A DNA stretch of 39,528 nt, from assembly GCA_022823185.1 (NCBI GenBank), contig JAJDXQ010000023.1, positions 1 through 39,528 of the forward strand. Direction: 5' to 3'. Shown here piece after piece: positions 15,268 through 21,325 of this stretch. The position numbers were made by a program, and so were the translations under genes. How positions within the stretch are numbered: position 1 is the first letter of the stretch; each line of letters starts with the position of its first letter. The notes under the pieces were generated by a model, which saw only the letters and a list, made by a program, of their open reading frames with translations, did not search any database and had not been told where the DNA came from. The DNA is from Caldilineaceae bacterium. Its GTDB lineage: Bacteria; Chloroflexota; Anaerolineae; Caldilineales; Caldilineaceae.

Positions 15268-16533
15268 CTATACCAGATACGGGATCGTCATCGGCCCTTC
15301 CGGCAGGACCGCGATTGGCGCGTCGGGTCCCAGGTTCGCGACAGCTGTGCCGATGTGTTCGTTCAGGTCGGGGACGGGGGTGAGGCCGGCGCGGGCCACT
15401 GCATCGGGCTCCAACTCGCTGTATATCGCCACCTGCGCGCGCAGCGCCACCTCGGCGAACTTCTGCACCTGCCACTGATCCAGCATGTGAAAGCCGGGAC
15501 GGAAGATCGTCTCCAGCATCGCCTGCGGCGAGCTGTGCTCATAGAGCAGCTTGGTGAAGTTGCCGTGCGCGGGGAAGCCGTCATTGCAGCGCGCGGCCAC
15601 GATCATCTCGCCGTCGTCTTCGATGATCTCGGCAGCGGCGCACATCCCCTTCACCGACTGGTAGAGGTTCTGGTCGAGGGGGAAGCCGCTGTTGGTGGTG
15701 ATCACCAGTGGGAAGCTGCGGTCGACGGCAGCCATCGCCGTCTCCTTCGCATACCGGCAGCCCTCTTCGTGCGCGGTGATGACGTCGCCGCAGAAAAAGC
15801 GGGTGATCTGCCGCTCGTGATTGAGCGTGACGTTCACCAGAAAATCGACCGGCAGGGCCGACCCGTTGGCCCGGATCTGCTCCTGGGTCGGGTTGCCTTC
15901 CAGCACGCCCCATTTGCTCTGCGGATGGCCGATCATCTCGGCGCGGTGATAGTGCATGATCGAGGCCAGGTCGGCCACACCGGGGAAGGCGGCCTTGTAG
16001 CCGCCCGAAAAGCCGGCCATGAAGTGCGGCTCGATGAAGCCGACGAGGATGCGCCGGTCGGCCTCCGCGTACTCCCGGTTCATCATCAGCGGGCCGCGCC
16101 CGTCCTGACTAGGACGCACGACGGACATACTCTCTTCTTCGTAGGCGTTGTGGTTGAGCACGCGCAGCCGCCGGTAGACCTCCGCGCCGACGATCTCCGC
16201 AAGCTCTTCCGCGGTGTTGGGGCGGTGCGTTCCCGTGCCGACGACGATGGTGACATTCTCCTCCGGCACGTGCGCCAGCTCCGCCAGGATCCAGGGCAGC
16301 AGCCGCGCAGAGGGCAGCGGACGGGTGCCGTCAGCGATGACGATCGCGACGCTCTCCTGGGCGCTGACCGCTTCCGCCAGGGGGCGCGCGCCGTTGGGCC
16401 GCCGCACTGCGTCCTGAAACGCTGCTTGCTCGTCCGGCAGCCCTTCGACAAAGCGCGGGCGGATGATCGTGGCGTTTTCTGTGGGCAGTTCAGCGGTCAG
16501 CCCGTCTCGGCCGTACTGGAGATGGATTTGCAT
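15268..16533 (-). CDS. LarA-type nickel-pincer racemase/epimerase (DUF2088)
   Basis: A 421-residue lactate racemase homologue, expected to move a hydride at the alpha carbon of a 2-hydroxy acid using the nickel-pincer nucleotide. The key residues of Lactobacillus plantarum LarA all have matches at nearly constant offset: D68 and R71 (ADGTRP; D72, R75), H103 (GTHRPN; H108), H170 (IEPHFMAG; H174), K180 (GGYKAAFPG; K184, which holds the cofactor) and H196 (MHYHRAEM; H200). So the active site looks complete. The cofactor-building genes larB, larC and larE are not in this window and must lie elsewhere if the enzyme is active. LarA homologues use many hydroxy acids, and the neighbours here suggest a sugar acid. 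A promoter and an inverted repeat lie upstream. Confidence 0.9.
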   Translation of the reverse strand: MQIHLQYGRDGLTAELPTENATIIRPRFVEGLPDEQAAFQDAVRRPNGARPLAEAVSAQESVAIVIADGTRPLPSARLLPWILAELAHVPEENVTIVVGTGTHRPNTAEELAEIVGAEVYRRLRVLNHNAYEEESMSVVRPSQDGRGPLMMNREYAEADRRILVGFIEPHFMAGFSGGYKAAFPGVADLASIMHYHRAEMIGHPQSKWGVLEGNPTQEQIRANGSALPVDFLVNVTLNHERQITRFFCGDVITAHEEGCRYAKETAMAAVDRSFPLVITTNSGFPLDQNLYQSVKGMCAAAEIIEDDGEMIVAARCNDGFPAHGNFTKLLYEHSSPQAMLETIFRPGFHMLDQWQVQKFAEVALRAQVAIYSELEPDAVARAGLTPVPDLNEHIGTAVANLGPDAPIAVLPEGPMTIPYLV

Positions 16534-16561
16534 TGTCAGCACCCGTTTTTGCCTGGAATTT

Positions 16562-16587
16562 CCGGTGACTCCTGTTGCCGTCACCGG
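16562..16587. promoter_or_regulatory. Inverted repeat in the leader of the LarA-type gene
   Basis: CCGGTGAC (16562-16569) and GTCACCGG (16580-16587) are a perfect 8-bp inverted repeat with a 10-base spacer, 29 bases before the leftward ATG. It may be an operator or a leader hairpin. The same CCGGTGAC core is in the hairpin at 10973-11006. Confidence 0.4.
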
Positions 16588-16644
16588 CTGTGAACGTTGC
16601 GGGTTCGGCGCCCCTGTGAGTAGCGCAGAATCTGCTTCTCGTGT

Positions 16645-16673
16645 ATTCTAGCCTTCTAATGACGTGGCGGCAA
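16645..16673 (-). promoter_or_regulatory. Promoter for the LarA-type gene
   Basis: On the minus strand TTGCCG (16673-16668) is followed after 17 bases by TAGAAT (16650-16645). The -10 box is one base from consensus. Transcription would start about 105 bases before the ATG and run through the inverted repeat at 16562-16587. Confidence 0.5.
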
Positions 16674-16749
16674 GGGATACGGAACCGCTGGTTCGCAGTG
16701 TCGGTTTGTGGACAGTACGCTGTTCACCGCAGTGCATAGATAGGGGTAT

Positions 16750-17007
16750 ATGCGCACGTACAAGGCGATCCTTCGCGATAACCAGATAGAATGGCTCGAA
16801 CACCCTCCTGAGACGTCCGGCGCCGTCCAAGTCTATATTGCCTTCCCGGAGGAGCAGGATTCCGAGTTCTCGTCTAACCGGGGAAAATCGATGGCCGAGG
16901 TGTTGGAGGAGCTTGCCCGGAGAGATACATTTGCCGCGATTTCCGATCCCGTTGCCTGGCAAAGGGAACTCCGCGCTGAGCGTGCCTTGCCTGGCCGGGA
17001 GGCATGA
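16750..17007 (+). CDS. Small antitoxin-like protein, probably orphaned
   Basis: An 85-residue protein. The N-terminal half (MRTYKAILRDNQIEWLEHPP) forms short strands, and the C-terminal half is the helical tail MAEVLEELARRDTFAAISDP followed by VAWQRELRAERALPGREA. The WQRE-R--R-LPGRE ending is familiar from small antitoxin-like proteins that precede PIN-domain toxins in Chloroflexota and cyanobacteria; this is recalled, not searched. AGGGG lies 5 bases before the start. At its stop the sequence GCATGATGCTG gives the ATGA overlap expected for a following toxin gene, but that ORF ends after 11 codons. GC is lower than in the flanking genes. Confidence 0.75.
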   Translation: MRTYKAILRDNQIEWLEHPPETSGAVQVYIAFPEEQDSEFSSNRGKSMAEVLEELARRDTFAAISDPVAWQRELRAERALPGREA

Positions 17008-17039
17008 TGCTGTACACACTCCTTACAAAAATCAGATAA
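17004..17039 (+). pseudogene. Stub of a lost toxin ORF after the antitoxin-like gene
   Basis: The ATG at 17004 overlaps the antitoxin stop (ATGA). The frame reads MMLYTLLTKIR and stops at 17037-17039. PIN toxins often begin MMLLDSN, so MML with a preserved overlap may be the last remnant of such a gene, the rest having been replaced by the DNA leading to the next gene. Eleven codons cannot prove descent. Confidence 0.35.
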
Positions 17040-17061
17040 ACTGCTTGTGGAAAGCCGGACA

Positions 17062-18489
17062 ATGACAGACCTGAAACAGTACCCCCAGTCGGTTATCGAG
17101 CATGATGGAACCACCTACGCGCTGGCGCGCGCCGGCAGGGAGAAGAAGCTGTGCGTGCAGGGCGAAACCACCGGTTTCAGCGGCGAGACGGCGAACGGAA
17201 TGCTGGTCTGCCCGCTGACCGCGGAGAACGCGGCCGCGCTGCGCGACCGCCTGGCCTGGTTGAATCCGGTACCGCTGGGCGTGGAGACCTCCTTCGGCTT
17301 CGGCGACCGGTTGGGCGCGGCCACGCCCGGCCACATCCGCTCGGTCGAGGGCACCGGCATCGCGCCGATCTTCGCGCAGCAGTCGGTGCGCGAGAACGAC
17401 CGCATCGGGCGCACGCCGCAGGAGGTGGTGGATGACGCCATGTGGGGCGTGGCGCAGATGGGCTGGCGCGCCCCCTGGGGCGCGGACGCCGACCATGTGA
17501 AGCTGGTCAGCGACCTGCCCGCGTTCGTCGCGGCCGGCTACACCTTCTACACGATCGACCCCAGCGACCACGTCGACAATGAGGCCGAGACCGACTCGCT
17601 GCCGGCATTGCGCGCCAAGGTCGAGGCGCTGCCCTGGGCGCGGCTCGACACCGATTTGGCCGCGCTGCGCGCCGACTATCTGGCCGCCCCCATCGAACTG
17701 GCGGGGCTGACGCTGACCTTCAGCGAAGAGCGCCTGCTGCGGGCGCTGGCAAAGTACGGACGCGCCATCGTTCACACGCTGGATATCGCGGCCGCGCTCG
17801 ATCAACAGATGGGCGGAACGCGCTATGATCTGGAGATGTCGGTGGACGAGACCGAGACGCCGACGTCGATCTACGAGCACTACTTCATGGCGCATGAACT
17901 GTTGCGGCGGGATCTGCCGGTCGTCAGCCTCGCGCCCCGCTTTGTCGGCAAGTTTCAGAAGGGCGTCGACTACATCGGCGACACGGCCCCGTTCGAGGCG
18001 GAGCTGATCCAGCACGCGGCCATTCTGAAACATTTTGACGCCTACAAGCTGAGCGTGCATACCGGCTCCGACAAGTTCAGCATCTACCCGCTGGTTGCCA
18101 AATACGCCGAGGACCGGGTGCATGTCAAGACGGCAGGCACCAGCTATCTGGAGGCGCTGCGCGTCATCGCCGACCTTGACACATCTCTCTTCCGCCAGAT
18201 TCTCGACCACTCGCGCGCCCGCTTCGAAAACGATCGCAAAACCTACTTTCTCGACTGCCAGCCGGACAAGGTGCCCGCCAACGCCGACCTGTCCGACGCA
18301 GAGCTGCCGGGGCTGCTGGAGCAGTTCGACGCCCGCCAGCTGCTGCACGTGACATTCGGCTCCAATCTGGACCGCTTCGGCCCGCAGATTCACGGCCTGA
18401 TCGCCGACAATGAGGAAGCCTACGAAAAGGTGCTGAACACCCACTTCACCCGCCATCTGACGCCCTTTGCCAACGGCGCCGCGGCCTGA
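17062..18489 (+). CDS. Tagaturonate epimerase (UxaE) family protein
   Basis: A 475-residue protein resembling the tagaturonate 3-epimerase UxaE family, which converts D-tagaturonate and D-fructuronate in hexuronate breakdown (known from Thermotoga). Likely active-site segments are ADADHVK (141-147), IDPSDHVDNE (165-174), DETETPTSIYEH (262-273), SVHTGSDKFSIYP (331-343) and HVKTAGTSYLEAL (354-366), rich in H, D, E and K as in a metal-dependent isomerase. The ATG at 17062 is used; a GTG at 17047 would add 5 residues. An aminotransferase gene follows after 33 bases. With a GH67-like alpha-glucuronidase further along, uronate use is a consistent picture. The exact sugar is unproven. Confidence 0.82.
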   Translation: MTDLKQYPQSVIEHDGTTYALARAGREKKLCVQGETTGFSGETANGMLVCPLTAENAAALRDRLAWLNPVPLGVETSFGFGDRLGAATPGHIRSVEGTGIAPIFAQQSVRENDRIGRTPQEVVDDAMWGVAQMGWRAPWGADADHVKLVSDLPAFVAAGYTFYTIDPSDHVDNEAETDSLPALRAKVEALPWARLDTDLAALRADYLAAPIELAGLTLTFSEERLLRALAKYGRAIVHTLDIAAALDQQMGGTRYDLEMSVDETETPTSIYEHYFMAHELLRRDLPVVSLAPRFVGKFQKGVDYIGDTAPFEAELIQHAAILKHFDAYKLSVHTGSDKFSIYPLVAKYAEDRVHVKTAGTSYLEALRVIADLDTSLFRQILDHSRARFENDRKTYFLDCQPDKVPANADLSDAELPGLLEQFDARQLLHVTFGSNLDRFGPQIHGLIADNEEAYEKVLNTHFTRHLTPFANGAAA

Positions 18490-18522
18490 GGCCGGTGGAC
18501 GGCATCGCCCAAGGAGACATAC

Positions 18523-19863
18523 ATGGCAGCTATACAGGAAAAGCCCTCCCTGCTCGAACAGGATAGACGACAGCTCCACCCGCTGCACCACCCCTCCCAA
18601 TCAGAAAATCCGATCATCGTTGAGCGCGCCGAGGGCGTCTGGCTTTACACCACCGACGGCCGCAAGATCCTGGACGCGATGGCCGGTCTCTGGAATGTGA
18701 ATGTCGGCTATGGCCGTAAGGAACTGGCGGAGGCCGCCTATGCGCAGATGCAAGATCTGGCCTATACCTCCAATTTTGCCGGCATGACCAACCTGCCCGC
18801 CAGCGAGCTGGCCTACAAGCTCTCCGGCTACGCCTACCCCAGCCTCAAGACGACCTTCTTCACCTGCGGCGGCTCGGAAAGCAACGACACCGCGTTCAAG
18901 ACCGCCCGCTATTTCTGGAAGCGGGAGGGGCAGCCGGACAAGGTCAAGGTCATCTCCCGCCGCGAGTCCTATCACGGCATCACGCTCGCCACCACCAGCG
19001 CCACGAGCGTGCCCCGCTACCACAAGATGTTCGGTCCGCTGGTGCCCAACTTCGTCTACTGCCACGCGCCCCATCCCTACCGCTACGAGGGCGACCTACG
19101 GGAGGGCGAGACGGTCGGGGAGGCCGCGGCGCGCGATCTGGAGGAGACGATTCTCCGCGAAGGGCCAGAGACGGTCGCCGCGTTGATCGCCGAGCCGGTG
19201 CAGGGCGTGGGCGGCGTTTTCGTGCCGCCGGAGGACTACTTCCCTCTCGTGCGCGCCATCTGCGACAAGTACGACGTTCTGCTGATCGCCGACGAGGTGA
19301 TCTGCGGCTTCGGGCGCACCGGCGAGATGTTCGCGCTCAACCGCTATGGCATCGAACCGGATATCCTCGCATTCGCCAAAGGCATCACGAGCGGTTACCT
19401 GCCGCTGGGCGGCATCCAGATCAACGACCGTATCCTGGACGCCATGAACAGCGCGCCGCAGGACGAAGCCTGGCTGCACGGCTTCACCTACTCAGGCCAC
19501 CCCGCCTCCTGCGCGGTCGGGCTGCGCAATGTCGCCATTCTCGAGGATGAGAAGCTGGCCGAACGTTCAGCGGAGATGGGCGAGCGGCTGCGCAGCGGGC
19601 TGGCCAGGTTGAGCGAGTTCGGCAACGTGGGCGATGTGCGCGGCCAGGGTCTCCTTTGCGCCGTCGAGTTCGTCAAGGACCAGGAGACCAGGGAGCCGGA
19701 CACTGAGCTGGCGATGAGCCTGCAGAATGCGACCGCGGCGCGCGGCGTGCGTACGCGGGCCCTGAACGGGAGCCTGGCCTTCTCGCCGCCGCTGGTCATC
19801 AGCGAAGACGAGGTCGATCAGATCGTCGACGCCATCGGCGCCGCGCTCGACTCGATTGGATAG
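18523..19863 (+). CDS. Class III (omega-type) PLP aminotransferase
   Basis: A 446-residue fold-type I aminotransferase of class III. It shows TTDGRKILDAMAGLWNVNVG (43-62), the phosphate-binding GGSESN (116-121), SYHG (149-152), the PLP-stacking IADEVICGFGRTG (255-267) and the Schiff-base lysine K286 (AFAKGITSGYLPLGG). The AGLWN segment is typical of omega-amino acid:pyruvate or putrescine/beta-alanine type enzymes that transfer a terminal amino group. AAGGAGA lies 7 bases before the ATG. It is 33 bases after the UxaE-like gene and 6 bases before the DUF4160 gene. The amine substrate is not known; amino-sugar or polyamine catabolism would fit. Confidence 0.93.
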   Translation: MAAIQEKPSLLEQDRRQLHPLHHPSQSENPIIVERAEGVWLYTTDGRKILDAMAGLWNVNVGYGRKELAEAAYAQMQDLAYTSNFAGMTNLPASELAYKLSGYAYPSLKTTFFTCGGSESNDTAFKTARYFWKREGQPDKVKVISRRESYHGITLATTSATSVPRYHKMFGPLVPNFVYCHAPHPYRYEGDLREGETVGEAAARDLEETILREGPETVAALIAEPVQGVGGVFVPPEDYFPLVRAICDKYDVLLIADEVICGFGRTGEMFALNRYGIEPDILAFAKGITSGYLPLGGIQINDRILDAMNSAPQDEAWLHGFTYSGHPASCAVGLRNVAILEDEKLAERSAEMGERLRSGLARLSEFGNVGDVRGQGLLCAVEFVKDQETREPDTELAMSLQNATAARGVRTRALNGSLAFSPPLVISEDEVDQIVDAIGAALDSIG

Positions 19864-19869
19864 TGCGGC

Positions 19870-20112
19870 ATGCCGGTCGTCTTACGTGACAGAGGGTATA
19901 CTGTATTCTTCTACATGTACGATTTGGAGGAACAGATCCATGTGCATGTGCGAAGCAGCCGCAAGGAAGCAAAATACTGGTTGAATCCCTTGGCTTTAGC
20001 CTGGAACAAAGGCTTTCGCGAGCATGAATTGAATCGGATCGAACAGATCATTCAAAGAAACCATATCAGGATCGTGTCGATTTGGAATAGAGAACAGGAT
20101 AAACGCAGATGA
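19870..20112 (+). CDS. DUF4160 domain protein
   Basis: An 80-residue DUF4160 protein. The family pattern is clear: MPVVLRDRGYTVFFYMYD, then the QIHVHVRSSRKEAKYWLNP segment with conserved histidines H24 and H26, and NKGFREHELNRIEQIIQRN, ending in W. Such genes usually come as the first of a pair, followed by a DUF2442 gene, and are suspected toxin-antitoxin-like modules. Here it overlaps the next ORF by 4 bases (ATGA), but that product is not recognisably DUF2442. GC is lower than in the aminotransferase gene only 6 bases upstream. No ribosome site was seen besides the end of that gene, so coupling is likely. Confidence 0.85.
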   Translation: MPVVLRDRGYTVFFYMYDLEEQIHVHVRSSRKEAKYWLNPLALAWNKGFREHELNRIEQIIQRNHIRIVSIWNREQDKRR

Positions 20113-20507
20113 AAACAGCCCGCGTTCGCATTCCATTTGAAGACAGCGCGCGAGTGATTCCAATACAGGTCCCCGAACTGGCGGAGGTGCGGGAATATGC
20201 CAACGTCTTGCATCTCCGCGGTGAGGCATATGAAGGACAGATGTGGGGCTGGTCCGTCCATTACGAGCCGGAGTTAATCGAAGAAAGCGCGCTATTTGAG
20301 TTGCCGGATGAGAACAATGGCATGAAGCAGGAACGCCGCAGACACTTCAGCCCTGCCAGCTTCACCGTCGGCGAGAGCGGTATCTGGTTCTTCTCGCTCC
20401 TCTGGGAGAACGGCCGAGGCGCCGAACCGGTTGAGTTTCTGGACGTCGTTCCCGTCGAAGCAGCCAACTTCGATGTAGCTTCCACAGCAGCAGTCGCTTC
20501 GTCCTGA
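20109..20507 (+). CDS. Unknown protein coupled to DUF4160
   Basis: A 132-residue protein that I do not recognise. It begins MKTARVRIPFEDSARVIPIQ, has alternating strands up to about residue 60 (GWSVHYEPELIEESALFELP), a basic stretch KQERRRHF (73-80), then FSLLWENG and a small-residue tail ending TAAVASS. No signal peptide or membrane helix is present. Its ATG overlaps the DUF4160 stop by 4 bases, which argues for a functional pair. It takes the place of the usual DUF2442 partner, so it may be a diverged or replacement partner; this is inference. Confidence 0.75.
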   Translation: MKTARVRIPFEDSARVIPIQVPELAEVREYANVLHLRGEAYEGQMWGWSVHYEPELIEESALFELPDENNGMKQERRRHFSPASFTVGESGIWFFSLLWENGRGAEPVEFLDVVPVEAANFDVASTAAVASS

Positions 20508-20581
20508 CGACCGCCGCGCTGCTCCTGTTTCCCCTATGGACAGAGCGCGCGAAAAACTGAGGCGTGCGGTGAGATGGTACG

Positions 20582-20878
20582 ATGAAAAGCCTGGAGGAGA
20601 TTCGCTCAATCTTGCGTTCTCACCGGAGCGAATTGAAAGAACGGTATAACGTGGAGGAGATCGCTCTGTTTGGCTCCTATGCCCGCGGCGAGCAGACGGA
20701 GGCCAGCGACCTGGACATTCTGGTCACGTTGAGCGCGCCGCTGGGCTGGGAGTTTGTTGACCTGCACGACTATCTGGCGGAATTGCTGGAAACCAACGTT
20801 GAACTGCTTACGCGCGGCGCTGTCGACAGAAAGCTTCTGCTCCGCCACTTTATCGAAAAAGATCTGATTCGCGTCTGA
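20582..20878 (+). CDS. MntA-type nucleotidyltransferase, no HEPN partner beside it
   Basis: A 98-residue minimal nucleotidyltransferase with an exact GS-x10-DxD motif: G31 S32 and D43, D45 (ASDLDILVTL). The helix before it (EEIRSILRSHRSELKERYNV) and the tail LLTRGAVDRKLLLRHFIEKD are typical of MntA antitoxins, which normally precede a HEPN toxin gene. Here the next gene, after 39 bases, is a VOC protein, and none of the frames between holds a HEPN motif. So it is solitary, or its toxin was lost. It differs from the MntA at 2863 in most residues, so the two are not a recent duplication. Confidence 0.87.
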   Translation: MKSLEEIRSILRSHRSELKERYNVEEIALFGSYARGEQTEASDLDILVTLSAPLGWEFVDLHDYLAELLETNVELLTRGAVDRKLLLRHFIEKDLIRV

Positions 20879-20917
20879 ACAGTAAAAGCTTCCCTCCCAC
20901 TTCCTTGGAGTATCGAA

Positions 20918-21325
20918 ATGTCATCCGAAAACGCCCCCGCCCTGATCGGCTCCGCCCCTTATTTCGTCGTGAGCGACCTGGCTGCCTCGCTCGATTACTA
21001 CTGCGATGTGCTCGGTTTCGACCGGCCCTATCTTTGGGGAGAGCCGCCTACATTCGCCATGCCCAGCCGCGACGGTTTCATCTTTATGCTCAAGCAGGTG
21101 AAAAACAGCGATAATATCACGCCCAACCGGGAGCGGGGCGGCTACTGGGACGCCTACGTCTGGGTACGGAATGTGAGGGCGCTCCATGCCGAGTTCGAGG
21201 CCAAGGGCGCCGAGTTCGCCTACGGGCTGACGCACCAGCACGAATACGACAACATTGAGTTCGCCGTGTATGACCCGGACGGCTATTTCATCGCTTTCGG
21301 GCAGGGAGCTGAGGACGAGGAATGA
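20918..21325 (+). CDS. VOC (glyoxalase/bleomycin resistance) family protein
   Basis: A 135-residue vicinal-oxygen-chelate fold protein with two beta-alpha-beta units. The first starts APYFVVSDLAASLDYYCDVL with GFDRPYLW; the second has YVWVRNVRALHAEFEAKGAE and ends EFAVYDPDGYFIAFGQ, whose E is a usual metal ligand. Its 3' end overlaps the diol dehydratase start by 4 bases (ATGA), so the two are translated together. That coupling suggests a role linked to the dehydratase product or substrate, such as handling an aldehyde, isomerising an acid, or protecting against by-products. This is inference; no VOC family is known to me as a standard diol dehydratase partner. Confidence 0.88.
   Translation: MSSENAPALIGSAPYFVVSDLAASLDYYCDVLGFDRPYLWGEPPTFAMPSRDGFIFMLKQVKNSDNITPNRERGGYWDAYVWVRNVRALHAEFEAKGAEFAYGLTHQHEYDNIEFAVYDPDGYFIAFGQGAEDEE

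Noticed and set aside
17032..18600. 522-codon open frame on the minus strand opposite the UxaE-like gene
   Set aside because: It has no recognisable motif and covers a well supported plus-strand gene.
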